Assembly: GCA_017629095.1 (NCBI GenBank)
Contig: JAGBXW010000006.1
Coordinates: 1 to 34,994, forward strand
DNA: 34,994 nucleotides
Reading direction: 5' to 3'
Origin: Treponema sp.
GTDB lineage: Bacteria > Spirochaetota > Spirochaetia > Treponematales > Treponemataceae
Shown here: positions 7,879 through 17,346 of the stretch, one piece after another
Layout of the letters: each line of letters begins with the position of its first letter
Numbering within the stretch: position 1 is the stretch's first letter
Translations under genes and position numbers: made by a program
The notes under the pieces: model-generated
The model's database searches: none
What the model saw: the letters and a program-made list of their open reading frames with translations, nothing else
What the model was told of the DNA's origin: nothing

Positions 7879-8313
7879 ATGACAACTATTCCTTGTACCG
7901 TGGCCCCTGGAGCCATTCTTCCTTCCTACCAAACTGTTGGTGCTGCGGGGGCAGACCTTTGTGCCTATTTGCCAGAGCCTGTGGTTTTGGCTCCTGGTCA
8001 GCGTGCCATGGTTCCTACGGGCCTTTCCTTTGCCATTCCCTCTGGCTATGAAATCCAGGTACGGCCCCGCTCTGGCCTTGCCGCAAAAAATGGCATCACC
8101 GTGCTAAATAGTCCTGGCACCATCGACAGTGACTATCGTGGTGAGGTTAAGGTCATCTTGATAAATCTTGGAACAGAAAACTTTACCATTTCTCACGGAG
8201 ACAGAATTGCCCAGATGGTGGTGGCCCCAGTGGTTCAGGCCCAGTTCCAGGTGGTAGAATCCTTGTCTGCCACGGAGCGGGGACAGGGAGGCTTTGGTTC
8301 CACAGGAATCTAA
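7879..8313 (+). CDS. dut: dUTP diphosphatase (dUTPase)
   Basis: A 144 aa trimeric-type dUTPase that hydrolyses dUTP to dUMP and pyrophosphate, keeping uracil out of DNA. The five family motifs are visible in order: [16 protein letters not shown], the substrate-binding [21 protein letters not shown], and the C-terminal P-loop-like arm [11 protein letters not shown] strong AAGGAGA precedes ATG 7879. It follows the tandem repeat array and starts the dut-lptF-lptG-tgt segment; lptF begins 8 nt after its stop. Confidence 0.96.
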   Translation: MTTIPCTVAPGAILPSYQTVGAAGADLCAYLPEPVVLAPGQRAMVPTGLSFAIPSGYEIQVRPRSGLAAKNGITVLNSPGTIDSDYRGEVKVILINLGTENFTISHGDRIAQMVVAPVVQAQFQVVESLSATERGQGGFGSTGI

Positions 8314-8321
8314 TCCTCGGC

Positions 8322-9461
8322 ATGAAGTTTCCAGCCCTCTCGTTTCGGTCAAATCGCCATGTTCTCGTTACCTATTTAGTAAAGGAATTGTTGCTCTACT
8401 TTATCATTGCCTTTTTGTTCTTTTTCATGGTGTTCTTTGTAAATCAGATTTTGCTGATGGCAGAGGATATTTTGAAAAAGCGGGTACCCATTATGGATGT
8501 GGCCCGCCTCATGAGCTATTCCTTGCCCTTTATCATAGCCCAGTCGGCTCCCTTTGCCACCTTGGTGGGTTTTTTGATGTGCCTTGGCCGCATGATGACA
8601 GACAACGAGATTCTGGTGATTCGAGCCAGCGGCAAGTCCTTTATGGTGATTCTCCTTCCTGTATTGATTCTAGGAGTTTTCATTTCTATACTTTCCTTCT
8701 TCGTAAACGACTACTTGCTACCCCTGGGAACCATTTCATACAATAAACTTTACAAAGAAATCTTGTTCTCCGATCCCACCATTGAGCTGGAGTCCAATTC
8801 CATCAAGCGGACGGAGGATGCCACTTTGGTAATTGGAGAAGTAACTGATACCCTAGTGTCGGACTTGATTTTCTTTGACATTGATGACCATGGACAAATC
8901 CGTGTCATTGTTTCTGGCGCTACAGAAATAAATAATTCTACCGAGCCTGGGATTCTCATGAACTTGAGCATGGAGTCTGCTACAGTTTGTGCCTTTGATA
9001 TGTCTGATGTAGGACGTTACGATGTGATGCAGGCGGGACAAACTAGCATGAATGTTTTTGCCAATTCCTTTTTTTCCGATTCATCCTCCACCAATCCTCG
9101 AGAAATGACCTCCTTTGACTTGTTTAAGTTCATTCGTCAGGTAAAAGAGGAGGGAACGGCCTCTACCTTGCAGATGAACATGTACAAGCTGGAATTCCAC
9201 AAAAAATTCTCCTTGCCCTTTGCTTCCATCTTCTTTGCCCTGTTGTCCATGCCCCTTGCTATCTTGTTTGGAAAGCACAATGGGCTTACGGTGGGTCTCA
9301 TTATTGGAATTTTTCTCTGTGTGGCCTATTGGGCTGCCATGATTCTTGGACAAACCTTTGGTATCCGTCAGGGCCTCAGTGGCTTTTGGACTATGTGGCT
9401 TCCGGATTTCTTTGTAGGTGTAGCAGGCATTGTATTCTACCTTATACTGGTGAAAAAATGA
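8322..9461 (+). CDS. lptF: LptF/LptG-family permease (LptF-like)
   Basis: A 379 aa inner-membrane protein of the YjgP/YjgQ family. It has an N-terminal group of membrane helices (about 14-130), a periplasmic beta-jellyroll-like middle (about 140-275) and three C-terminal helices (about 290-378). In LPS-making bacteria LptF and LptG form the channel of the LptB2FG exporter that lifts LPS from the inner membrane. It overlaps the next family member by 4 nt. No lptA, lptB, lptC or lipid A gene is in the window, and treponemes are generally regarded as lacking classical LPS, so the cargo may be another lipid. F versus G is assigned by order only. Confidence 0.85.
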   Translation: MKFPALSFRSNRHVLVTYLVKELLLYFIIAFLFFFMVFFVNQILLMAEDILKKRVPIMDVARLMSYSLPFIIAQSAPFATLVGFLMCLGRMMTDNEILVIRASGKSFMVILLPVLILGVFISILSFFVNDYLLPLGTISYNKLYKEILFSDPTIELESNSIKRTEDATLVIGEVTDTLVSDLIFFDIDDHGQIRVIVSGATEINNSTEPGILMNLSMESATVCAFDMSDVGRYDVMQAGQTSMNVFANSFFSDSSSTNPREMTSFDLFKFIRQVKEEGTASTLQMNMYKLEFHKKFSLPFASIFFALLSMPLAILFGKHNGLTVGLIIGIFLCVAYWAAMILGQTFGIRQGLSGFWTMWLPDFFVGVAGIVFYLILVKK

Positions 9462-10528
9462 GATTTGTCATTTACTTATACCGCCGATTTTTACCAGTTT
9501 TTCTGGGCTCAATTTTCTTCTTTGCACTGGTGTTGGTGCTGGTGGACTTGCTCATGAACCTGTGGAGCTTTATTTCCCAAGAGGTGGCTCCTGGAGATAT
9601 TCTGCGGGTTATTGTCTTGTATATTCCAAAAACCCTGTCCTTTTCCCTGCCGCTGTCCATCCTTTTTGCCGTGTCCTACACCCTCAGCGATCTCTATGCC
9701 AAGAACGAGCTGACAGCTGTTTTTGCCTCGGGGGTTTCCCTGTTTCACTTTACCTTGCCCTTGTTGCTCTTGTCCTTGGCTTTAAGTTTTGGCCTTTTCT
9801 TTTTTGAAGATAGAGTGGTAGTACCCACCTATGCAAAAAAAAATGAGCTACAGGATTCTTTGCTGAATAAAACACAGTCTCTCAACAACGATAGAATTGT
9901 TATTATCACCAAGCAGGGACAAATTGTGTACAAGGCTGATTATTACAACGATTCTGAGCAACGACTGGTGGGCCTTTTTGTGATTTTCCGTGATGAAAAT
10001 AAGGTGTTGCAAAAAATTCTTCGTTGTAATGGAGCTTCTTGGAAAGAAACTTATTGGGAGTGTTTTGAGGCAACAGAATATGTGGTGGAAGGTGATTACA
10101 TGAACAGTTATCCTGTTTCTCAAGAAACTATGCATTTACTTACAGAGCCTCCAGAAACCTTCAGAAACAACACCGTCGATGTAGAAACAGTATCCGTGGC
10201 GGAGGCCAAGTCCTATATCGCCCGTCTCCGTCGTGCTGGCTTGCCTGTGGCAGAGGCCACCTCCCAGTACTACAAGAAATTTTCCTTTCCCCTCATTGTT
10301 TTTATCGTAGTATTCCTGTCCATCGGTCTTTCTGGCAAGACAAGAAAAAATGTGTTGCTTATAAGTCTTGTTCTTTGTATTATGGCGGCAGTACTTTTTT
10401 ATGTAAGCCAGATGGTTACCATGCTGTTGGCTCAGTTCGGCTACATTTCTCCCTTTATAGGAGCTTGGTTTCCCGTGATTTTGTTTATTATCCTGAGCAT
10501 TGTCCTTTTGAAATTCGCTCGTACGTGA
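9458..10528 (+). CDS. lptG: LptF/LptG-family permease (LptG-like)
   Basis: A 356 aa paralogous partner of the upstream gene with the same layout: helices about 10-30, 48-75 and 97-117, a soluble periplasmic domain, then helices about 276-294, 305-325 and 330-352. I use the ATG at 9458, which overlaps the upstream stop as ATGA; a longer frame from 9329 would lie inside lptF. Two adjacent coupled genes of this family are the usual arrangement for the heterodimer of the lipid exporter. tgt follows 8 nt after the stop. Confidence 0.85.
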   Translation: MRFVIYLYRRFLPVFLGSIFFFALVLVLVDLLMNLWSFISQEVAPGDILRVIVLYIPKTLSFSLPLSILFAVSYTLSDLYAKNELTAVFASGVSLFHFTLPLLLLSLALSFGLFFFEDRVVVPTYAKKNELQDSLLNKTQSLNNDRIVIITKQGQIVYKADYYNDSEQRLVGLFVIFRDENKVLQKILRCNGASWKETYWECFEATEYVVEGDYMNSYPVSQETMHLLTEPPETFRNNTVDVETVSVAEAKSYIARLRRAGLPVAEATSQYYKKFSFPLIVFIVVFLSIGLSGKTRKNVLLISLVLCIMAAVLFYVSQMVTMLLAQFGYISPFIGAWFPVILFIILSIVLLKFART

Positions 10529-10536
10529 GGTTTTAT

Positions 10537-11676
10537 ATGTCTGATGTTTTGTCAATTTTCACCCAGCTCCACGCTGACACTTCCAGCAAGGCCCGCACCG
10601 GAATCATGGAGCTTCCCCATGGCCCAGTTCGCACTCCCGTGTTCATGCCAGTGGGAACAAGTGCCACCGTCAAGGCCATGACAAAGGATGATCTAGAAGA
10701 AATCGGCTTTGAGATTCTTCTGGCCAACACCTACCACCTGTACCTGCGGCCAGGAGTGGATATTGTGGAAGAAGCTGGCGGACTTCACGGTTTTTCCCTG
10801 TGGAACAAGAACTTTCTCACGGATTCTGGGGGATTTCAAGTTTTTTCCCTAGCTCCCTTCCGAAAAATCACTGACCAAGGAGTGGCCTTCCAAAGCCACA
10901 TTGACGGTTCCCGTCACTTTCTCACTCCTGAATCTGTGGTGGACTTACAGCGCCGCTATAATAGCGACATCCAGATGCAGCTTGATGTTTGCACAGGCTA
11001 TGGCATTTCCAAAAAGGATGCTGCAGAAGCCTTGCGTATCACCAGCGACTGGTCAAAGCGGGCCATGAGTGCTTGGCAGGAGGCTCAGGAAACTGGCTAC
11101 AAGGGGCTGTTGTTTCCCATTGTCCAGGGTAATTTTTATGAGGATTTACGTCAGCAGTCAGCAGAATTTGTTGCTAGTCTCCAGTCTCCTGGCATTGCCA
11201 TTGGTGGCCTGTCAGTAGGGGAGCCCCACGAAAAATACACGGAAATGCTGTCCTACACAGCGGCTTTGCTTCCCCAGGATAAGCCCCGCTATGTTATGGG
11301 CATCGGAACTCCAGACTACATTTTGGAAGCGGTAGAAAACGGCATCGACATGTTTGACTGTGTATTACCCACCAGAAATGCCCGCAATGGTTCCTATTTT
11401 ACCCGTGATGGTGCCATTTCCATCAAGAATGCTAAGTACACCAGGGATTTTGGCCCCATAGACAGTGAATGCAACTGTAAGATTTGCCGACAATATTCAC
11501 GGGCCTATCTTCGTCATCTTTTCAAGGAGCAGGAAATTTTAAGCTCCATGTTGGCCTCTTATCACAACCTAGCCTTCCTCCACCAAATGATGGCAGAGGT
11601 TCGTGTGGCAATCGAAGAAGATCGCTTTGCCCAATACAAGAAAGATTTTCTTCAGCGATACAATGGTGGTCGGTAA
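10537..11676 (+). CDS. tgt: Queuine tRNA-ribosyltransferase
   Basis: A 379 aa enzyme that exchanges guanine at position 34 of GUN-anticodon tRNAs for preQ1 or queuine. Visible motifs are DSGGFQVFSL (from 96), HIDGS, GGLSVGE, the nucleophile region DMFDCVLPTRNARNG and the zinc site C-x-C-x2-C (CNCKIC) with a downstream His. The start is ATG 10537, preceded by GAGG; the longer frame from 10375 overlaps lptG. No queuosine biosynthesis gene lies in the window, so base source (made or salvaged) cannot be told. About 100 bp without a clear terminator separates it from the HEAT-repeat gene. Confidence 0.96.
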   Translation: MSDVLSIFTQLHADTSSKARTGIMELPHGPVRTPVFMPVGTSATVKAMTKDDLEEIGFEILLANTYHLYLRPGVDIVEEAGGLHGFSLWNKNFLTDSGGFQVFSLAPFRKITDQGVAFQSHIDGSRHFLTPESVVDLQRRYNSDIQMQLDVCTGYGISKKDAAEALRITSDWSKRAMSAWQEAQETGYKGLLFPIVQGNFYEDLRQQSAEFVASLQSPGIAIGGLSVGEPHEKYTEMLSYTAALLPQDKPRYVMGIGTPDYILEAVENGIDMFDCVLPTRNARNGSYFTRDGAISIKNAKYTRDFGPIDSECNCKICRQYSRAYLRHLFKEQEILSSMLASYHNLAFLHQMMAEVRVAIEEDRFAQYKKDFLQRYNGGR

Positions 11677-11779
11677 TTTTACTGATTGAATCAGCAGGGA
11701 AAAATAAACTTGTAACTTATTTTAGAGTTTTTTTCTTTATTGGAAGAGTGCCTTCTTGTGGGTAGTCAAAGGAGTTATA

Positions 11780-13195
11780 ATGAAGTGTAGCAAGTCAGCA
11801 GCCATAGCCTTTTTGCTCATGGGGTTTATTGGCCTTTCTCTCCACGCTAAGGAAACATCGCTTGTGCCAGAGCCTCGTGGTGTTCTTACTTCCAATAGCC
11901 CAGAAGACAAAAAAATAGAAAAAAAAGAAACTCAGGAGTCTGAGCGAGAAAAAGAAGTAAACACCTTAAATTATGGGCTTGATACAGAAATCATCACCAT
12001 GCTAGAGGAGTTTATGGCCAATAAAACCTTCTACTATTTAGATGAGCTGGAAGGTATTTTGGAGCGTACTCGTTCTGTGGCCCTCCGTGAAAAAATTATC
12101 GCTTACTTTACTGCTGCCGAAGATGGCCGTATCGAAGATTATGCCTTGGAAATCATCGAAGATCCCTTTGACACAAGGAATTCCACGGTAGACCTCTTGT
12201 TCAAGTACGTCTCTAAGCTAAAAATTGAAGATGCAGGCCCCTTTGCTCGTAAGCTGCTAGAAGACGAGTACATGGAGTACTTTGATGGTGCTCTTGAAGC
12301 CATTGCCGAAGTAGGAACGGCGGAAGATGCCCAGTTTTTGGCAGAATTCATTAATCGGGAAGATCTTTCTGTTGCCCAGCAGCAGTCAGTAATGAAGGCC
12401 CTTGGTAGGCTCAAAGCGGTGGAAACTTGGGATGCCTTGGTGGAAATCGCCCAAAACGAGGATAAAAATACCTTTGTTAGAATGTATGCATCAGAAGCCA
12501 TTGGTGCCATGGAAAAAAGCGAATCTGTGGAGGTTTTAGCCTCTCTTTTTGAAAGCTCAGATCCCAATCTTCGTGCTTCGGTTATCAAGGGTGTGTCCAA
12601 TTTTCCTTCAGATGATACTGCCCGTGCCCTAATTATAGAAGGTATCAAGGATTCCCACTACAAGGTACGCCTAGAATCAATTGCCGCAGTAAAGACCCAT
12701 AGTATTAAGGATGCTGCCGCTCACATTGTTTTCCGTGCAAAGAACGATCCAGAGACTGCCGTAAAATATGCCTGCTATGAAGCTCTCGGTATTTTAGGTG
12801 ATCAAGAAGGTATTTCCTATTTACAGGATTTAATCAAAGAAAAGTATGTTGGTGATAGCATTAAGGTAAAGGCCAGCGAGGCACTTTTAGCTTATGGCAG
12901 CTCTTCTGCCACAGAAAGTGTCATTGCCCTGGCACGGGAAAGTCTTGCAGACAAAAAGAAGCTTCATCTTCGCTATGCTTTGGGAAAATTATTCGCTTCT
13001 ACGGAAAATTCTGACTTTGCAGATATTTGCCGAGAATATCTTGCTTCCACAGATGTTGCTACAGTGGGAACAGGCTTGGACATTTATGAACGAAATCGTT
13101 TCTCCTCTGTACGACAGGCAGTGGAGGATATTGCAAATGCAGAAAAAAACAGTTCAAATAAGACCAAAGCCAAGAAAATACTTGACCGTGACTAA
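11780..13195 (+). CDS. Exported HEAT-repeat protein
   Basis: A 471 aa protein with a signal peptide (about 1-23, cleavage near LHA|KE; no lipobox cysteine), then a charged low-complexity linker rich in K and E (about 42-65), then tandem paired helices of about 30-40 residues typical of HEAT or PBS-lyase-like repeats (for example IAEVGTAEDAQFLAEF, ALGRLKAVETWDALVEIA, AYGSSSATESVIALA). Such solenoids bind protein partners. The start is ATG 11780, with AAAGGAG six nt upstream, rather than the ATG at 11756. Probably periplasmic; function unknown. Confidence 0.85.
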   Translation: MKCSKSAAIAFLLMGFIGLSLHAKETSLVPEPRGVLTSNSPEDKKIEKKETQESEREKEVNTLNYGLDTEIITMLEEFMANKTFYYLDELEGILERTRSVALREKIIAYFTAAEDGRIEDYALEIIEDPFDTRNSTVDLLFKYVSKLKIEDAGPFARKLLEDEYMEYFDGALEAIAEVGTAEDAQFLAEFINREDLSVAQQQSVMKALGRLKAVETWDALVEIAQNEDKNTFVRMYASEAIGAMEKSESVEVLASLFESSDPNLRASVIKGVSNFPSDDTARALIIEGIKDSHYKVRLESIAAVKTHSIKDAAAHIVFRAKNDPETAVKYACYEALGILGDQEGISYLQDLIKEKYVGDSIKVKASEALLAYGSSSATESVIALARESLADKKKLHLRYALGKLFASTENSDFADICREYLASTDVATVGTGLDIYERNRFSSVRQAVEDIANAEKNSSNKTKAKKILDRD

Positions 13196-13209
13196 TTTTT
13201 TAGTATAAT
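13182..13209 (+). promoter_or_regulatory. Sigma-70 type promoter for the cheW operon
   Basis: TTGACC (13182-13187), a 16-bp spacer and a perfect TATAAT (13204-13209). The -35 box lies inside the end of the HEAT-repeat gene. It predicts a leader of about 20 nt carrying the GGAGG of cheW. Confidence 0.75.
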
Positions 13210-13237
13210 TAAGATATTATATTTTTGCGGAGGCTAT

Positions 13238-13723
13238 ATGGCTATTGGTGATTCTGTATTCCAGCTTGTAACGTTCCAGCTTGGTGAAGAGCTGTATGGT
13301 GTGGATATTATGGATGTTAAGGAAATTGTAAAGATTCAGAACGTCCGCTCAATCCCGAATGCTCCGTATTATGTTGAGGGTATTTTCAATCTTCGTAGCG
13401 AGATTATCCCCATCATCAACTTACACAAGCGTTTCCGTCTTAAGAAGATTGAGATTAAAGATGAGGATATGGCTGATGAGTTTGAAGGTGGTTTTATTAT
13501 CCTCAATATCGATGGACTTAAAATCGGTATCATCATCGACCGAGTTGCTCGCGTAATTTCTGTGAATCGTGACGAAATTAAGCCACCACCACAGATGCTC
13601 AGCGGTATTGGTACAGAGTATATCCACGGTGTTGTTCGTCAGGATAATGGATACCTCATCATCCTCGATATCCGTAGCTTGTTCAATCCCAAGGAACTGC
13701 GAAAGCTACTGGATATAAATTAA
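13238..13723 (+). CDS. cheW: Chemotaxis coupling protein CheW
   Basis: A 161 aa cytoplasmic scaffold that links chemoreceptors to the kinase CheA in receptor arrays. The whole protein is one CheW domain: FQLGEELYGVDIMDVKEIVK, IPNAPYYVEGIFNLRSEIIPIINL (the conserved N-L-R-x3-[LIV]-P[LIV] core) and ILDIRSLF near the end. GGAGG lies 6 nt before the ATG. It sits 1 nt upstream of a DegT-like gene and away from any cheA, cheX or cheY, so it may be a second CheW copy. Confidence 0.96.
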   Translation: MAIGDSVFQLVTFQLGEELYGVDIMDVKEIVKIQNVRSIPNAPYYVEGIFNLRSEIIPIINLHKRFRLKKIEIKDEDMADEFEGGFIILNIDGLKIGIIIDRVARVISVNRDEIKPPPQMLSGIGTEYIHGVVRQDNGYLIILDIRSLFNPKELRKLLDIN

Positions 13724-13724
13724 T

Positions 13725-14777
13725 ATGATTCAAACCTATAGTTCCACCATCCGTCGCAGGGAGATGGACGCTGTGCTCACTTGTATGGTAGACGAGAAAA
13801 TCGGTCCCGGAGAGATGACGCGGCATCTTGTTCAATCTGTGAAGGAGTTCTTTTCTGTAGATGGAGCCTTTGCTTTCCGTAGTCCTGCCATTGCATTAAA
13901 ATATGTGTTCAAGGCTTTTGGTCTAGAGCCTGGTACTGGTGTTATTATTTCTGCACTAGCACCTTTGTGGCAGTTGCAGGCTGTGGAAGAGTTGGGATAC
14001 AAGCCAATTATTGTGGATGTTTCCCCCGATACAGCCTGTGTTACTGTGGAAGTGCTGGAAGAGGGCATCAAGCAAGGGGGCCGTCTCATTATCCTTTCAG
14101 AAACAGCTGGATTTTTGCCTGAGTTTGAAGGGATTCAAGCTTTGGGTATTCCCTTTGTGGAAGATGTTTCTTACAGTGTGGGTTCTTTCCGGAATCTTCC
14201 TGTGAAAGAGGGGGAAGAGCAACAAATTAAACGAGCTGGAACTTACGGTGTTTTTTCCATTATGGGGCTTGAAGAAGGAAATTCCATCACTGGTGGTGGG
14301 GGAGCAGTGCTTATGGCTGCCAATCGCCGTGATTGGAGTGTTTTGAAGCGGTTGGGAGAAGAAGCTCCCACCACGGACCTGCTTCCTGACTTAAATAGTG
14401 CTTTGGCCTATATACAGTTAAAGGAATATTCCCGTAATGAAGTTGTTCGACAGGATTTGTTTTCTGTCTTCCAAAAGGCTCTCATGGCCAGTAGACATAA
14501 GTGCTTGATGCGAACACCAGAAGGAGCTTCTTCTGTTAATTCTTTCTCTGTAGTTTTAAGTAGTGGTTTAAAAGATGTTCGTCAGTATGCCTCTCGTAAA
14601 GGCGTTGAAATTCAGCCAACCTTTAATGGTACTGTCGCAGCCTTTTTAGATGAACAGCTAGAAGGATGCATAAATGCCCGTTCCTTGTATCTGCGAACAG
14701 TGGATTTTCCTCTGTATCCAAGGCTTGGATCTACCCATGCTGCTACCATTGCAAAGGTTCTGGGAACATTGCCGTAA
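13725..14777 (+). CDS. DegT/DnrJ/EryC1-fold protein lacking the PLP lysine
   Basis: A 350 aa protein resembling the sugar aminotransferase family (DegT/DnrJ/EryC1/StrS, fold type I PLP enzymes). The N-terminal turn (MDAVLTCMVDEKIGPGE) and the aspartate that normally contacts the PLP ring nitrogen (EDVSYSVG, D147) are present. The segment that should hold the Schiff-base lysine before the glycine-rich turn reads FSIMGLEEGNSITGGGG (177-193) and has no lysine. It is therefore probably not a standard aminotransferase, and may be a structural or regulatory relative. It begins 1 nt after the cheW stop, and nadK follows 12 nt later. Function unknown. Confidence 0.75.
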   Translation: MIQTYSSTIRRREMDAVLTCMVDEKIGPGEMTRHLVQSVKEFFSVDGAFAFRSPAIALKYVFKAFGLEPGTGVIISALAPLWQLQAVEELGYKPIIVDVSPDTACVTVEVLEEGIKQGGRLIILSETAGFLPEFEGIQALGIPFVEDVSYSVGSFRNLPVKEGEEQQIKRAGTYGVFSIMGLEEGNSITGGGGAVLMAANRRDWSVLKRLGEEAPTTDLLPDLNSALAYIQLKEYSRNEVVRQDLFSVFQKALMASRHKCLMRTPEGASSVNSFSVVLSSGLKDVRQYASRKGVEIQPTFNGTVAAFLDEQLEGCINARSLYLRTVDFPLYPRLGSTHAATIAKVLGTLP

Positions 14778-14789
14778 AAGGGAGGGTGT

Positions 14790-15632
14790 ATGAGAACATG
14801 CTTGATTATCGTTAATGCCTACAAAGATGAGTGCATGGATTATGGGGAGATTGTCAAGCAATATCTTGAAACTCGAACTGTCCGTTGTACAACTTTCTTA
14901 TTTTCTGATGCAAATAATACTTGTTCCTTCGAAGGCCATGATTTTTGTATAACAGTGGGTGGAGATGGAACTGTTCTATTTGCTGCTAGAGGATGTGCTC
15001 CCTTAGGAATTCCTATCTTTCCTATCAATTTTGGACATTTAGGCTTTATTGCAAGTATCCAAAAACGGGAGTGGATGGAACGATTGGAGGATTTTCTTGA
15101 GGAGAAAATTCCCTACAGCTCTAGAAGTCTCGTTCAGGCAAATCTATATCGTGAAAATACATTGCTTCGTTCCTTAACAGGTCTGAATGATATGGTTATT
15201 TCTCCAAAGGAATCTGCTCGCCTTGTAACCTTGGAAATGTCTTTTTGCGACAATCCCTTTGGTAAATTCAATGCTGACGGAATCATTGTGGCCACATCTA
15301 CTGGTTCCACCGCCTATTCAGCCGCTGCTGGTGGCCCCATTATAGATCCTGGACTTCCTGCCTTATTGCTGATTCCCGTAAGTCCCTTTTCCTTGTCTAA
15401 TCGCCCCTTGGTATTGCCTCCTCAAGGAAAGCTTAAGGCTGTAGTTCAGCCTTCCCGGGCAAAGTCTGTGGTGTTAACGGCAGACGGACAAATTACTGTT
15501 GACTTACATGTTGGTGATACAATAGAATTCCATTTGGCAAAGCATAAGGTATTATTGGCTGGTTGTACTTCCCAGCATTTTTATAGTGCCCTTCGTTCAA
15601 AACTTCACTGGTCAGGAGGAAATAATGCTTGA
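14790..15632 (+). CDS. nadK: NAD kinase
   Basis: A 280 aa cytoplasmic enzyme that phosphorylates NAD to NADP. The GGDGT motif lies at 57-61, followed by INFGHLGF. The conserved NADGIIVATSTGSTAYSAAAGGP segment, which binds NAD and completes the active site, is seen as FNADGIIVATSTGSTAY then SAAAGGPI. Length matches the family. GGGAGG precedes ATG 14790. Its last 8 nt overlap recN, a gene order (nadK-recN) that is common in bacteria. Confidence 0.95.
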   Translation: MRTCLIIVNAYKDECMDYGEIVKQYLETRTVRCTTFLFSDANNTCSFEGHDFCITVGGDGTVLFAARGCAPLGIPIFPINFGHLGFIASIQKREWMERLEDFLEEKIPYSSRSLVQANLYRENTLLRSLTGLNDMVISPKESARLVTLEMSFCDNPFGKFNADGIIVATSTGSTAYSAAAGGPIIDPGLPALLLIPVSPFSLSNRPLVLPPQGKLKAVVQPSRAKSVVLTADGQITVDLHVGDTIEFHLAKHKVLLAGCTSQHFYSALRSKLHWSGGNNA

Positions 15633-17346
15633 AAGCATACACATTTCTGATTTTGCCCTTATTGATTCCCTTTCCCTTGATTTTGAGGAAGGGCTTACTG
15701 TTTTAAGTGGTGAAACAGGAGCGGGAAAATCTATTCTGATTGGTGCTTTATCCTTTCTCCTTGGTGGAAAGGGTGGAACAGAGGTAGTACGTGCAGGAGC
15801 CCAGGAAGCCCGTGTGTCAGGAACCTTCTTTCTTACAGACCGCCACAAGGATGCCCTCCTTTGGCTGGAGGAACATGGAATGGAGAGCGAGGATGGTAGG
15901 GTTTTGCTGAAGCGCTATGTGAAGAATTCAGGTCGTAGTGGGGCATGGATTCAAGGTCAGCCAGTAACTCGTTCCGATTTGGCTATCTTTTCTTCCTTTT
16001 TGGTTGATATCCACGGTCAGCATGAGCACCAGTCCCTGCTTAAGGTAAGTCATCACCGCCGTTTTCTTGACTCCTATGCTGGCCTTACTGCCCAGACAGA
16101 GGCCTTCACTGCATTGTATTCTCAGTTGGTGGAAAGTCGCCGTCAATTGGATGAAATCAATCTTTCAGAGGCTGACCGTGACCGTCGCATTGAGCTTCTT
16201 TCTTTTGCGCTGGAGGAGATAGATGTTGCCCACCTGAAAGAAGGTGAGGACGAGGATTTGGCGGTAGAGGAACGGCGGCTTTCTCAATTTGAAGAGATTT
16301 ATGCCGCTTTGGACAAGGCTGCTACAATCATTTCTGGTGGCCATGATGATACTTCTGGTGCTTCGGTGGTTGCGGCCCTCAAGAAAGCTCAGGGAGTGAT
16401 TTCCCAGGCAGCTGCTGCTGATAGTGGACTCTCTTTAATCTCCAGTAGAATAGAAAGTGCCTTCTACGAAATTTCTGATGTGGCAGACGAGCTCAAGAAT
16501 TATCTGCAAGGTCTTACCTTTGAGCCAGGTCGCTTGGAAGAGGTGCAGGAACGTTCAGCATTGTTGTTCAAGCTAAAGAAAAAATATGCGTCTTCTGTCC
16601 AGTCTCCTATTAGGGAGGTGATGGACTATGCAGAGGATGCCCGCTTGGAGTTGGAAAGTCTTTCCAGTAGCCAGGAAAATAAGGCTGCCTTGGAAGAGCG
16701 TGTCTCCACATTAGAGTCTGAAGTCTACACAGCGGCAAAGTCCTTGTCGGAAAAACGAAAGGCTGCTACAGCTTCCATGTCTCAAGAAGTAGAGGCTGTT
16801 TTAGCTCACCTTGGAATGCGTGGGGCAAAATTTGTGGTGTCCTTAGAGGAAAAGCCTGAGTCTGCTGGCGGTGTTATGCAGCGTTGTGGGCCCTACGGTA
16901 TAGATGACATTGAATTTCTCATTAGTGCCAATACAGGTTCTCCTGCAAAACCCTTGGCAAAGATTGCCTCTGGTGGTGAAATTTCCCGAGTAATGCTGGC
17001 TCTCAAAACAATTTTGGCAGAAACAGATACGGTGGATACCTTGGTTTTCGATGAAATCGATACAGGAATTGGTGGCGAAATTTCGGTGGCTGTGGGGGCC
17101 CATCTAAAGAAACTGGCGGAAAAATGCCAGATTTTCTGTATTACCCATGTGGCCAGCATTGCAGTTTGTGCCGATAATCAGATAAAGATAGCTAAAAGTA
17201 GTAACTCAACCTCAACAGTAACCCAGGTTCGAGTTATTGATGGAGAAGATCGGGTGGAGGAAATCGCACGGATGTTGTCGGGAGACAGCGCTGGTGCAGA
17301 TGCCCTTGAGTATGCCCGCTCATTATTATATGGGAGAGCAAGATAA
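15625..17346 (+). CDS. recN: DNA repair protein RecN
   Basis: A 573 aa SMC-like ATPase acting early in double-strand break repair. Walker A GETGAGKS lies at 29-36, the DIHGQHEHQ Q-loop region at about 131-139, a coiled-coil middle at about 175-400, and the C-terminal head with ASGGEISR signature and Walker B LVFDEIDTGIGG. The start is ATG 15625, preceded by AGGAGG, overlapping nadK by 8 nt; the frame from 15586 would overlap more and lacks support. The unknown helical gene begins directly after the stop. Confidence 0.95.
   Translation: MLESIHISDFALIDSLSLDFEEGLTVLSGETGAGKSILIGALSFLLGGKGGTEVVRAGAQEARVSGTFFLTDRHKDALLWLEEHGMESEDGRVLLKRYVKNSGRSGAWIQGQPVTRSDLAIFSSFLVDIHGQHEHQSLLKVSHHRRFLDSYAGLTAQTEAFTALYSQLVESRRQLDEINLSEADRDRRIELLSFALEEIDVAHLKEGEDEDLAVEERRLSQFEEIYAALDKAATIISGGHDDTSGASVVAALKKAQGVISQAAAADSGLSLISSRIESAFYEISDVADELKNYLQGLTFEPGRLEEVQERSALLFKLKKKYASSVQSPIREVMDYAEDARLELESLSSSQENKAALEERVSTLESEVYTAAKSLSEKRKAATASMSQEVEAVLAHLGMRGAKFVVSLEEKPESAGGVMQRCGPYGIDDIEFLISANTGSPAKPLAKIASGGEISRVMLALKTILAETDTVDTLVFDEIDTGIGGEISVAVGAHLKKLAEKCQIFCITHVASIAVCADNQIKIAKSSNSTSTVTQVRVIDGEDRVEEIARMLSGDSAGADALEYARSLLYGRAR

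Noticed and set aside
11684..11755. Promoter or terminator in the tgt/HEAT-repeat spacer
   Set aside because: A+T-rich arms AAAATAA/TTATTTT and T-runs are present, but the stem has no G-C pairs and no -35/-10 pair with good spacing was found.
12139..12648. Minus-strand open frame of 169 codons inside the HEAT-repeat gene
   Set aside because: Serine-rich shadow of a helical, charged coding region; no independent signal.
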